64,000 nt of DNA from Gammaproteobacteria bacterium (GTDB taxonomy: Bacteria; Pseudomonadota; Gammaproteobacteria; Steroidobacterales; Steroidobacteraceae): assembly GCA_003164785.1 (NCBI GenBank), contig PLUE01000030.1, positions 27,246-91,245 of the forward strand, in the 5' to 3' direction. Below, piece after piece: positions 17,670 through 25,512 of the stretch (position 1 is the first letter of the stretch; every line of letters starts with the position of its first letter). The notes beneath the pieces are model-generated. The model saw only the letters and a list, made by a program, of their open reading frames with translations. It made no database searches and was not told where the DNA came from. Both the position numbers and the translations under genes were made by a program.

Positions 17670-18713
17670 ATCGGCGTTCACCAACGCCTCCTCGAGTTCG
17701 ATCCTCCCCTCCCGCACCAGACTGTACAACGCGCTGTCGAAGCTCAGCATGCCGCGCTCGGTGCCGGTGCGGATCGCTTCCTTGACGGCGATGACGTCGC
17801 CTTTCTTGATGAGTTCGGAGATGTAGGGTGTGTTGACCATGACTTCCGACGCCGCGACCCGCAGCCCGGTTTTGGCAGGCACCAGCCGCTGCGACAGAAT
17901 TGCCCGCAGGTACTGCGAAAGATCGAGAAAAACCTGGTTGTGTTGATCGCGCGGAAACATGTTGATGACCCGGTCCAGGGTCTCCGCGCAATTGTTCGCG
18001 TGCAATGTTGCGATGCACAGGTGGCCGGTGCCGGCCAGGGCAAGGGCGGACTCCATGGTCTCCTTGTCGCGGATCTCACCGATCAGAATCACGTCCGGCG
18101 CCGAGCGTATGGCGCTGCGCAACGCACGCGCGAAGGACTTGGTGTCGATGCCCACTTCGCGTTGATTGACGATGGACTTCTTGTTGGTGTGCAGGAATTC
18201 GATCGGATCCTCGATCGTCAGAATGTGGTCCGACGATGTCTCGTTGCGATAATTGATCATCGCAGCCAGCGTCGTCGATTTGCCGGCGCCTGCCGCGCCG
18301 ACCATGAGGACCAAGCCCCGCTTCAGCATCACGAGATCTTTGTAGATTTCCGGCATGCCGAGGTCTTCGAGCTTCGGCATGTCCGCCGTGATGTAGCGCA
18401 GCACCATGGCCGGATAGCCGCGCTGGTAGAACACGTTGACGCGGAAGCGGCCAAGCCCGGATTCCGATATTGCGAAGTCGATCTCCAACTCCTCGTTGAA
18501 GTATTCGATCTGCTCGGCGCTCATGAGCCCGAGCGCCGCCTGGCGCACCGTTTCGGGGCTGAGCACCTGCTTGTTGACGGGGAATATCTTGCCTTCGATC
18601 TTGATCTTCACCGGCGCGTTGCAGGTGAAGAAAAGATCAGACGCCTTTCGCTCCACCATGAGCTTGAAGAGCGGCTTGGTGTTCATGACCTGGGCCGGAA
18701 CGGCGGCGTTCAT
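17631..18713 (-). CDS. Third PilT/PilU-family retraction ATPase paralogue
   Basis: A 360-residue hexameric secretion ATPase of the PilT/PilU group, directly downstream of pilU on the same strand. It has an N-terminal PAS-like half, Walker A VGAAGAGKSTTLAAM, the Asp box ILTIEDPIEFLH, Walker B DVILIGEIRDKETME and the His box GTGHLCIATLHANN. It is closer to PilU than PilT by eye (NEELEIDFAISESGLGRFRVNVF), but lacks PilU's long acidic C-terminal tail. ATG 18713 lies 3 bp after the pilU stop (an alternative is ATG 18686, MNTKPLF). Three consecutive PilT-family genes is more than the usual pilT-pilU pair; the third could tune retraction force or serve another pilus. Confidence 0.9.
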   Translation of the reverse strand: MNAAVPAQVMNTKPLFKLMVERKASDLFFTCNAPVKIKIEGKIFPVNKQVLSPETVRQAALGLMSAEQIEYFNEELEIDFAISESGLGRFRVNVFYQRGYPAMVLRYITADMPKLEDLGMPEIYKDLVMLKRGLVLMVGAAGAGKSTTLAAMINYRNETSSDHILTIEDPIEFLHTNKKSIVNQREVGIDTKSFARALRSAIRSAPDVILIGEIRDKETMESALALAGTGHLCIATLHANNCAETLDRVINMFPRDQHNQVFLDLSQYLRAILSQRLVPAKTGLRVAASEVMVNTPYISELIKKGDVIAVKEAIRTGTERGMLSFDSALYSLVREGRIELEEALVNADSRTNLEAKINFG

Positions 18714-18716
18714 GCG

Positions 18717-19874
18717 CTAATACACCTGGCCTTCTTCTTCCTGGAGGATCTGCAACGCCTGTCCACCCTCCTCGGGATGTTTGACCTCGCGCTTGCTCTC
18801 GAGCTTCACGCGCAGGCGCAATTCGTTCTTGGAATCGGCGTTGCGCAGCGCGTCCTCGTAGGAGATCAACCCCGTTTCGTAGAGATCGAACAAGGCCTGA
18901 TCGAAGGTCTTCATGCCAAGCCGGTTGGAGCGCGACATCACGTCCTTGATCTTGGCCACGTCGCCCTTGAAAATCAGATCCGAGATCAGCGGCGATGCCA
19001 GCATGATTTCCATGGCTGCGATTCGTCCCGAACCGGTCTCGCGCGGTATCAGGCGCTGGGAGATCAGGGCGCGAATGTTGAGTGACAGGTCCATGAGGAG
19101 CTGCTCACGGCGCTCTTCGGGAAAGAAATTGATGATGCGATCGAGCGCCTGATTGGAGCTGTTGGCGTGCAACGTGGCCAACACCAAGTGGCCGGTTTCG
19201 GCGAACTGGATGCCGTACTCCATCGTTTCACGATCGCGGATTTCGCCGATCAGGATGACATCCGGCGCCTGGCGCAGCGTGTTTTTCAGGGCCAGGTGCC
19301 AGCTTTCGCAATCGACGCCGACCTCCCGGTGGGTGACCACACAGCCCTTGTGGGCATGCACGTACTCCACCGGGTCCTCGATGGTGACGATGTGACCCCG
19401 TGTCTTCTCGTTCCGATAGCCGACCATGGCCGCGAGCGACGTCGATTTACCCGACCCGGTGCCGCCGACCAGGATCACGAAACCGCGTTTCGACAGCACC
19501 ACGTCCTTCAGAACGGGCGGTAATTCGAGCTCTTCGAGCGTGGGGATCTTGGCATTGATGGTGCGCAGCACCGCGCCCGAGAATCCTTGCTGCACGAACG
19601 CGCTCACGCGGAATCGGCCGATTCCGGGCGGCGAAATCGCAAAATTGCATTCCTTGGTGGCGTCGAACTCCTTGGTCTGCCGGTCGTTCATGATCGATCG
19701 CACGAGCCCGGCGCTCTGCTCGGGGCTCAACGAGCGATCGGATTGCGGGCGGATTTCGCCATCGATCTTGATGGCCGGGGGGAAGCCCGCGGTGATGAAC
19801 AGGTCCGATCCCTTCTTTTCCACCATACGCCGGAGCAGGTCTTGCATCAGTCGTATGGCTTGGTCGCGCTCCAT
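18717..19874 (-). CDS. pilU: PilU: accessory pilus retraction ATPase
   Basis: PilU assists PilT in depolymerising pilin during retraction. The 385 residues match PilU length (about 380) and include KKGSDLFITAGFPPAIKIDG, Walker A VGGTGSGKSTSLAAM, VTIEDPVEYVHAHKGC, Walker B DVILIGEIRDRETME, ETGHLVLATLHANSS and the PilU-type C-terminal tail (EEGGQALQILQEEEGQ). Its ATG overlaps the pilT stop by one base (TAATG), so the two are co-translated. Confidence 0.95.
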   Translation of the reverse strand: MERDQAIRLMQDLLRRMVEKKGSDLFITAGFPPAIKIDGEIRPQSDRSLSPEQSAGLVRSIMNDRQTKEFDATKECNFAISPPGIGRFRVSAFVQQGFSGAVLRTINAKIPTLEELELPPVLKDVVLSKRGFVILVGGTGSGKSTSLAAMVGYRNEKTRGHIVTIEDPVEYVHAHKGCVVTHREVGVDCESWHLALKNTLRQAPDVILIGEIRDRETMEYGIQFAETGHLVLATLHANSSNQALDRIINFFPEERREQLLMDLSLNIRALISQRLIPRETGSGRIAAMEIMLASPLISDLIFKGDVAKIKDVMSRSNRLGMKTFDQALFDLYETGLISYEDALRNADSKNELRLRVKLESKREVKHPEEGGQALQILQEEEGQVY

Positions 19875-20914
19875 TAGATACTGTCCTTGTTTTGCGCCTT
19901 ATACTTCGCCTCTTCGCGACTGACCACCCCTTTTTGCACCAGGTCCTGCAAACATTGGTCGAGGGTCTGCATGCCCACCCCCTGCCCGGTTTGGATGGCC
20001 GAATACATCTGTGCGATCTTGCCCTCCCGGATGAGGTTGCGGATGGCCGGCGTGCCGATCATGATCTCGTGCGCCGCAATACGGCCCCCGCCGACCCGCT
20101 TCATCAGAGTCTGTGAGATGACCGCCCGGAGGCTCTCGGACATCATGGCGCGCACCATGTCTTTTTCGGCGGCCGGAAATACGTCCACGATACGGTCGAT
20201 GGTCTTCGCGGCCGAACTCGTGTGCAGGGTGCCGAACACCAAGTGGCCTGTTTCGGCGGCCGTCAGGGCCAGCCTGATGGTCTCCAAGTCGCGCATTTCG
20301 CCGACCAGGACGATGTCCGGATCCTCGCGGAGCGCCGACCGCAGCGCCTCCGTGAAGCCCAGCGTGTCCCGGTGGACCTCACGCTGGTTGACCAGGCAGC
20401 GCTTGCTCTCGTGGACGAATTCGATCGGATCCTCGATCGTGATGATGTGATCCGGCCGGTTATCGTTACAATGATTGACCATGCCGGCTAAAGTCGTCGA
20501 TTTGCCCGAACCGGTGGGCCCGGTGACGAGAACGAGACCGCGGGGAAGCATGCACAGATCTTTGAAGGACTTCGGGGCGTTCAGCTCGTCCAAAGATAGA
20601 ATCTGGGACGGAATATTGCGAAAAACGGCTCCGGCGCCGCGATTTTGGTTGAACGCATTGACGCGGAAGCGGGCCAGCTTGGGAATCTCGAACGAAAAAT
20701 CCGTCTCGAAGAACTCCTCGAAGGCCTTGCGCTGCTTGTCGTTCATGATGTCGTACACCATGCTATGCACTTCTTTATGCATCAGGGCAGGCATGTTCAC
20801 GCGCTTCATGTCGCCGTCCACCCGGATCATCGGGGGCACCCCCGCCGACAGATGCAGGTCCGAAGCGTGGTTCTTCACCGCAAAGGCGAGAAGCTGCGCG
20901 ATATCAACCGCCAT
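19874..20914 (-). CDS. pilT: PilT: type IV pilus retraction ATPase
   Basis: PilT is the hexameric motor that powers twitching. The 346 residues are canonical: MAVDIAQLLAFAVKNHASDLHLSAG-type start, Walker A TGPTGSGKSTTLAGM, ITIEDPIEFVHESKRCLVNQRE, Walker B DIVLVGEMRDLETI, the His box TGHLVFGTLHTSSA and the AIRNLIREGK motif needed for retraction. It is divergent from yggS across 64 bp, the same pilT/yggS/proC neighbourhood as in Pseudomonas. Confidence 0.97.
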   Translation of the reverse strand: MAVDIAQLLAFAVKNHASDLHLSAGVPPMIRVDGDMKRVNMPALMHKEVHSMVYDIMNDKQRKAFEEFFETDFSFEIPKLARFRVNAFNQNRGAGAVFRNIPSQILSLDELNAPKSFKDLCMLPRGLVLVTGPTGSGKSTTLAGMVNHCNDNRPDHIITIEDPIEFVHESKRCLVNQREVHRDTLGFTEALRSALREDPDIVLVGEMRDLETIRLALTAAETGHLVFGTLHTSSAAKTIDRIVDVFPAAEKDMVRAMMSESLRAVISQTLMKRVGGGRIAAHEIMIGTPAIRNLIREGKIAQMYSAIQTGQGVGMQTLDQCLQDLVQKGVVSREEAKYKAQNKDSI

Positions 20915-20978
20915 TTACGGCTCCTAGGTCGGCTAAGGTCAGCCGTCACCAGTATATAAGAGGGTGTCGTCACCCAAT

Positions 20979-21671
20979 ATGTTAATCGGTCCGCAGAATT
21001 TAGCGGTTCAGGTGAACCACGTCCGATCCCGGATACGTCTGGCGGCGCTCGCGGCGGGGCGTGACCCAGCCTCGATCTGCCTGATCGCCGTCAGCAAAGG
21101 CAAGCCTGCCGAATCTGTGAGGGCGGCCGCCACGGCGGGCGTCACGGATTTCGGCGAAAGCTATGTGCAGGAGGCAAATTCGAAGCTCGACCAGCTTGCC
21201 GATCTGCCGCTGCAATGGCATTTCATCGGTGGCATTCAATCGAACAAGACCCGCCCGATCGCGGACCGCTTCCATTGGGTTCACAGCATCGACCGCTTCA
21301 GTGTCGCCCGGCGCCTGTCGGAACAGCGGGCGTTCCACGCCGCGCCGCTCAATCTCTGCATTCAGGTGGCCCTGGTGCCGGAACCCACCAAAGGGGGCGT
21401 GGAGCCGGCGAGCGTCCCGGAACTCGCGACGGCGATCTGCGCACTCCCGCGGCTCAAACTGCGCGGCTTGATGTGCGTGCCGCCGCCGCAACCCGACGAG
21501 GCGGCCGCACGCGGGATATTTGCGAGATTGCGCAGCCTGCTCGAGGAACTGAACGCCTCCGGACACGATTTGGACACGTTGTCGATGGGCATGAGCGGCG
21601 ACTTCGAGTCGGCAATCGCCGAAGGCGCCACCCATGTCAGGATCGGAACGGCCCTGTTTGGCGATCGATGA
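20979..21671 (+). CDS. yggS: YggS/PLPBP: PLP homeostasis protein
   Basis: A single-domain PLP-binding protein with alanine-racemase-like TIM-barrel fold that buffers free pyridoxal phosphate and has no known catalytic activity. The PLP lysine is in LIAVSKGKP. Other family blocks are FGESYVQEA, WHFIGGIQSNKTR, SIDRFSVARRL, GLMCVPP, LSMGMSGDFESAI and VRIGTALFG. With ATG 20979 the protein has 230 residues, matching homologues. GTG 20964 is possible, but its purine-rich stretch is too close. It is followed by proC, its usual partner. Confidence 0.94.
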   Translation: MLIGPQNLAVQVNHVRSRIRLAALAAGRDPASICLIAVSKGKPAESVRAAATAGVTDFGESYVQEANSKLDQLADLPLQWHFIGGIQSNKTRPIADRFHWVHSIDRFSVARRLSEQRAFHAAPLNLCIQVALVPEPTKGGVEPASVPELATAICALPRLKLRGLMCVPPPQPDEAAARGIFARLRSLLEELNASGHDLDTLSMGMSGDFESAIAEGATHVRIGTALFGDR

Positions 21672-21700
21672 ACAACAACACCCGTGAGGAAGAGGCAACC

Positions 21701-22531
21701 ATGAACAACATTCGAAGGCTGGCATTCATCGGCGGCGGCAGCATGGCATCCGCCCTCATCAGCGGATTGACCAAGCGCGGGCTTCCCGCCGAACGCATCG
21801 TCGTGGCGGATCCCGGTCGCGCGCAATTGGACGTCCTGGCACGTGACTACGGCATCGTCGCGGCCAGCGACAACGTGAGCGCGGCGGCGGACGCCGAGGT
21901 GGTCGTACTCGCCGTCAAACCGCAGCAGATGCGGCAGGTAGCGCTCGAACTCGCCCCGCGGCTGTCCATCTCCAAGCCCCTGGTCGTGTCCATTGCTGCC
22001 GGAATTCCGCATGCCGCCCTCGCGCGTTGGTTCGGCCCGCAGGTGCCGGTCGTGCGCACCATGCCGAATCGGCCCGCATTCAACGGCTTTGGCGCCACCG
22101 GCCTGTATGCGCCCAGCGGTGTCGGTGCCGCCTATCGTGCGCTGGCGGAGGCCATCATGTCCGCCGTGAGTGCCACCGTGTGGGTGGAACACGAGTCGCA
22201 AATGGACACCGTCACCGCCCTCTCGGGGAGCGGCCCCGCATATTTTTTCCTGTTCATGGAAGCGCTCGAGGCGGCGGCACATGCGCGCGGCTTGCCGAGC
22301 GACATCGCGCACAAGCTGACCCTCGAGACGGCATTCGGCGCGGCACAGATGGCGCGTTCGTCGGGCGAACCCCTGAGCGTGCTCAGGGAACAGGTGACCT
22401 CCAAGGGCGGCACGACCGCGGCGGCCCTCGACGTGCTCGATGCCGCCGGCCTTCGTGCTATCGTCGCACACGCCGTGGCAGCCGCCGATCGCCGCTCAGC
22501 CGAGCTCGCAGCGGAATATGGCGGCCCGTAG
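21701..22531 (+). CDS. proC: Pyrroline-5-carboxylate reductase
   Basis: ProC reduces pyrroline-5-carboxylate to proline with NAD(P)H. The 276 residues start with the Rossmann motif LAFIGGGSMASALISGL and include VVLAVKPQQM, RTMPNRPA and the family signature region from TALSGSGPAYFFLFMEAL to TSKGGTTAAALDVLD. ATG 21701 has an AGAGG ribosome-binding site. The frame is open far upstream inside yggS, but that stretch has no homology, so the start is well placed. Confidence 0.96.
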   Translation: MNNIRRLAFIGGGSMASALISGLTKRGLPAERIVVADPGRAQLDVLARDYGIVAASDNVSAAADAEVVVLAVKPQQMRQVALELAPRLSISKPLVVSIAAGIPHAALARWFGPQVPVVRTMPNRPAFNGFGATGLYAPSGVGAAYRALAEAIMSAVSATVWVEHESQMDTVTALSGSGPAYFFLFMEALEAAAHARGLPSDIAHKLTLETAFGAAQMARSSGEPLSVLREQVTSKGGTTAAALDVLDAAGLRAIVAHAVAAADRRSAELAAEYGGP

Positions 22532-22563
22532 GGGCGACCGCGTAGATCTCGAGGACCCCCGAT

Positions 22564-23091
22564 ATGGAAGCGATCCGATACATCGTCGATACGTTGCTGT
22601 GGCTGCTGACACTCGCGTTCCTGCTGCGCTTCCTGCTGCAGCTGGTGCGCGCAGACTTTCGGGATCCACTGGCCGACGCCATCGTGCGCGTGACCAATTG
22701 GCTGATTCTGCCGCTGCGCAAGCTGCTGCCGCCGATGGGCAAGATCGACACGGCCACCGTCGTTGCCATCATTGCAGTGGCGGCGACCCATACCGCCGCC
22801 CTGATCTGGCTCAGTGGCGGCGGCTTCGCCGACCCGCTGCTGTTCCTGCGCATCACGCTCATCGGCCTCGTTGACCTGACCCTGCGCATCTACCTGTTCG
22901 CTCTCCTGCTCTATTGGCTGACGAGTTTCGTCAGTCCCGGCGGTTATGCGCCGGGCCTCCGGCTGCTTGCGCAACTCTGCGAGCCTGTTTTGAAGCCGGT
23001 GCGCCGGGCGATTCCCCCCATCGGGCAGATCGATTTTTCCGTGTTGTGGGTGTCGATCGCGATCGGCGCGCTTCTGATATTACTGCGCTGA
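22564..23091 (+). CDS. yggT: YggT-family integral membrane protein
   Basis: A 175-residue inner-membrane protein made of two YggT repeats. Each has a hydrophobic segment followed by the signature seen at about 33-62 (NWLILPLRKLLPPMGKID) and about 138-162 (CEPVLKPVRRAIPPIGQID). The function is not established; roles in osmotic tolerance and division have been proposed for homologues. It lies 32 bp after proC and completes a yggS-proC-yggT operon. Confidence 0.93.
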   Translation: MEAIRYIVDTLLWLLTLAFLLRFLLQLVRADFRDPLADAIVRVTNWLILPLRKLLPPMGKIDTATVVAIIAVAATHTAALIWLSGGGFADPLLFLRITLIGLVDLTLRIYLFALLLYWLTSFVSPGGYAPGLRLLAQLCEPVLKPVRRAIPPIGQIDFSVLWVSIAIGALLILLR

Positions 23092-23275
23092 ATATGCTGC
23101 TCTACCCGCTTGAAAAGACTCACTTCGACGCGTTTTCGTTGCGTCGCATATCCATGAATCGACGCGGAACACTGAAAAAATAGGCTCGCGCGCAACTGTG
23201 CATCGAATCTTTTTTCGCAAATGCGCTAAACATAAGCTTTTTTCTATGTTATTTTCGGCGCCGAGTTGAATATGT

Positions 23276-23290
23276 GGGCGATCATCGCCC
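23276..23290. promoter_or_regulatory. 15-bp palindrome in the leader of the HU-like gene
   Basis: GGGCGAT-C-ATCGCCC is a perfect inverted repeat 30 bp before the HU-like start. As RNA it folds to a 5-bp GGGCG/CGCCC stem with a 5-base loop; as DNA it could be an operator. A second, AT-rich inverted repeat (AACATA...TATGTT, 23229-23250) lies just upstream. The 229 bp between yggT and this gene otherwise hold no ORF I trust. Confidence 0.4.
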
Positions 23291-23320
23291 GCGCTCGGAA
23301 ACATCAGCAGGAGATTTTAT

Positions 23321-23632
23321 ATGGCGAAAAAGAATGCAGCACCGACCAAGTCTGAAATTCTCGCTACGATTTCGAAGGAAACAGAGCTGTCCAAAAAGCA
23401 GGTCGGAGCAGTGTTTGACTCACTCTCCGCCACCATCAAGAAGAGCCTGCGCGGTCATGGCATATTCACGTTGCCCGGCCTTCTGAAGATGAAGGTGGTC
23501 AAGAAGCCGGCGACGAAGGCACGTGAAGGCGTGAATCCGTTCAATGGCGAGAAGATGATGTTCAAGGCGAAGCCGGCCAGCAAGAAAGTGCGCATTGCCG
23601 CATTGAAGACGCTCAAAGAATTCGTCAACTGA
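23321..23632 (+). CDS. HU/IHF-family DNA-binding protein
   Basis: A 103-residue HU-fold nucleoid protein. The N-terminal helices (TKSEILATISKETELSKKQV), the beta-arm region around LPGLLKMKVVKKPATKAREGVNPFNGE and the C-terminal helix are recognisable, with a Lys-rich composition. It differs from canonical HupA/HupB: the body is longer and the arm motif is GVNPFNGEKMMFKAKPA rather than GRNPQTGEEI. It belongs to a divergent HU subgroup, probably a secondary architectural protein. AGGAGA lies 7 bp before the ATG. Confidence 0.9.
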   Translation: MAKKNAAPTKSEILATISKETELSKKQVGAVFDSLSATIKKSLRGHGIFTLPGLLKMKVVKKPATKAREGVNPFNGEKMMFKAKPASKKVRIAALKTLKEFVN

Positions 23633-23678
23633 TCGAGATTTGACGCGCCCCGGGGAGATTGGAAGCCGTTCGCGCCGT

Positions 23679-24323
23679 TCAATCTTCCCGGACCGCATCG
23701 ATGACGGCTGCGCGCAATTCCAACAAGCGGCCGTGAAAGAAATGCCCCGCCCCGGGCATTACCAGCAATCGCGGCTGCGGCTCCAAGCCGCTCACCCACT
23801 CCGACACGCTCCGCGGTTCGACGACGTCGTCGGCATCGCCCTGGACGACGAGCCATGGGCAGCCAGGCGCCTTCAGCGCAGAAAAGTCGAAACGCAGGAC
23901 GGGCGGCGCAATGGTGACCAGCCGGACGACCTGCGCATCCTGCGCCAGCCACAGGGCGACGTAGGCCCCGAATGAAAAACCGCCGATGACGAGCCCACGG
24001 CCCGGCCAGCGCATGGCGCCCCAAGCGGCCACGGCGCGCGCGTCTTCGGTTTCGCCGATACCGGCATCGAACGTGCCCTCGCTGCTGCCGACGCCGCGGA
24101 AGTTGAAGCGCAAGGTCGCAATGCCGCTCTCGTGCATGGCCCGGGCGAGCGTTGTGACCACCTTGTTGTCCATCGTGCCCCCGAACAACGGATGCGGGTG
24201 GCAGATGACGGCGTAGCAGCGGCTCGCCGAGGCGTCAGCGGGCCGCCCGGGGTCCTCGGCGATCGCCTCGAGGGATCCCGAGGGTCCGCCGATCATCACG
24301 CGCTCGAGCGCAGCGACAGTCAT
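23679..24323 (-). CDS. Alpha/beta hydrolase, YqiA/dienelactone-hydrolase-like
   Basis: A 214-residue cytoplasmic alpha/beta-hydrolase. It has CHPHPLFGGTMDNKVV near the N-terminus, the NFRGVGSSEG loop, the nucleophile elbow GFSFGAY, the acid residue in VQGDADDVV and the catalytic His in GAGHFFHGRL. This pattern is common in conserved proteobacterial proteins of unknown substrate. It follows the FKBP gene directly (stop at 24324, start at 24323), so they form one transcription unit. Confidence 0.88.
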   Translation of the reverse strand: MTVAALERVMIGGPSGSLEAIAEDPGRPADASASRCYAVICHPHPLFGGTMDNKVVTTLARAMHESGIATLRFNFRGVGSSEGTFDAGIGETEDARAVAAWGAMRWPGRGLVIGGFSFGAYVALWLAQDAQVVRLVTIAPPVLRFDFSALKAPGCPWLVVQGDADDVVEPRSVSEWVSGLEPQPRLLVMPGAGHFFHGRLLELRAAVIDAVRED

Positions 24324-24791
24324 TCAATCTATGGAGACGAGATCGACATCGAAGATCAGCGTGGCGCCCGGAGGAATCACGCCGCCGGCGCCCACGTCGC
24401 CATAGCCCAGATCTGCCGGGATGGTGAGACGACGCGTCTCGCCGACCTTCATGCCGAGCACGCCTTGGTCCCAGCCCTTGATGACCTGACCTCCGCCCAC
24501 CGTGAAGCGAAACGGTTGCCCGCCGCGCGAGCTGTCGAATTGTTTGCCCTTCTTGTCCGGCGCGGAAGTCTCGTACAGCCACCCGGTGTACTGCACGACG
24601 GCCTTTTGACCCGCGGCAATTGCAGCGCCGGTGCCCGGCTTGAGTTCGACGATTTCCAGTGAATTGACCATGGGAGGAGCCTCTGGGTTGGTGGTGGCCG
24701 CAGTGCCTGTCGTGGACGGCTTGCCGCTGCATGCCACGAGAAGTCCCAGAGCGATGCCGGGGATGATTCGACGCAAGGAGTGAGATGCCAT
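24324..24791 (-). CDS. FKBP-type peptidyl-prolyl isomerase lipoprotein
   Basis: A lipoprotein signal peptide (lipobox LLVAC, Cys21) is followed by a short Ser/Thr-rich linker and one FKBP domain at about 45-155. The active-site residues are visible in VQYTGWLYE, FDSSRGGQPFRFTVGGGQVIKGWDQGVLGMKVGE and IPADLGYGDVGAGGVIPPGATLIFDVDL. It probably acts as a folding catalyst at the periplasmic face of a membrane. It lies upstream of, and is co-transcribed with, the hydrolase. Confidence 0.92.
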   Translation of the reverse strand: MASHSLRRIIPGIALGLLVACSGKPSTTGTAATTNPEAPPMVNSLEIVELKPGTGAAIAAGQKAVVQYTGWLYETSAPDKKGKQFDSSRGGQPFRFTVGGGQVIKGWDQGVLGMKVGETRRLTIPADLGYGDVGAGGVIPPGATLIFDVDLVSID

Positions 24792-24826
24792 GATCGAGGC
24801 ATCTTAAAGGATTTTGCCGGGCGTCG

Positions 24827-24991
24827 TTACGCCGGGCCGCCCAGGCCGGGCCGCGTCAGGCGGCGCCGCCGGAAGCCGGACAGCGCCGCCGCCCACATCA
24901 CGCCGAATCCGGCATGCAAACCCAGCCAGTGATGCCTTGCGGCACAGATGGCATCGTCCACCTCATCGACTACTTGTAGCACCCATTCCAT
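24827..24991 (-). CDS. Possible 54-residue small protein
   Basis: A complete frame from ATG 24991 to TAA 24827 encodes MEWVLQVVDEVDDAICAARH... with a hydrophobic middle (GLHAGFGVMWAAALSGF) and a basic end (RRRRLTRPG). It lies between the 65-residue ORF and the FKBP gene on the same strand. The ribosome-binding site is weak (GAAG). I do not recognise the product. It could be a single-pass membrane peptide or simply an open frame. Confidence 0.35.
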   Translation of the reverse strand: MEWVLQVVDEVDDAICAARHHWLGLHAGFGVMWAAALSGFRRRRLTRPGLGGPA

Positions 24992-25045
24992 GTCTTCAAG
25001 TCTACGCGGCCGCTGCCGGGCCGTGCGTGCAAGGTGTCACGAAGC

Positions 25046-25243
25046 TTATTTCTTGTCTTCCCAGCTGCCGCGGACCTTGTCCGCCCAGCTCTTGTAGCTG
25101 TGCCAGTTGTACAGATTGGTGGTGATTGCGGCATGCCTGCCGCCGGATTTGAACGGAGCGGGAGCCGGTTTGACGGTCCCGTCGCCACGCGGAGCGCGGC
25201 GATCTATTCCGGTGTATCGATTGTGGTTCTTGATGTCGCTCAT
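25046..25243 (-). CDS. Hypothetical 65-residue basic protein
   Basis: ATG 25243 has a strong ribosome-binding site (GAGGAG, 7 bp upstream) and opens a 65-codon frame beginning MSDIKNHNRYTGIDRRAPRG and ending WADKVRGSWEDKK. It is hydrophilic and rich in Arg, Lys and aromatic residues, with no signal peptide. The family is unknown to me. The longer frame to 25372 lacks a ribosome-binding site. The 269 bp upstream, to ppnN, hold no other convincing gene. Confidence 0.6.
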   Translation of the reverse strand: MSDIKNHNRYTGIDRRAPRGDGTVKPAPAPFKSGGRHAAITTNLYNWHSYKSWADKVRGSWEDKK

Positions 25244-25512
25244 ACTCGTTCTCCTCGGACGTGCGTGACAGTATGTCCGGCGCACTGACCTCGACAGGAA
25301 CTGTGTCACGGCGCATCGGCCGCGTCGCCAGGCAACAGTGAGGGATGGGATAAGCATCTCACCGACTGTCACGATGAGTTAAATGGCGGAAATTTTCGGG
25401 GTTTTTGCGACCTCGAACGGAGCCGCGGCGGCAAACTCGTTATGCGGGCTGCCGCACACCGTCGACGTGACATATCGCGCTGCACCGGCTCCGCGCCGGC
25501 GGCGACTTTTGC

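Noticed and set aside
21215..21700. Apparent N-terminal extension of proC inside yggS
   Set aside because: The extension has no homology and overlaps yggS in another frame. ATG 21701 has a good ribosome-binding site and the standard ProC start.
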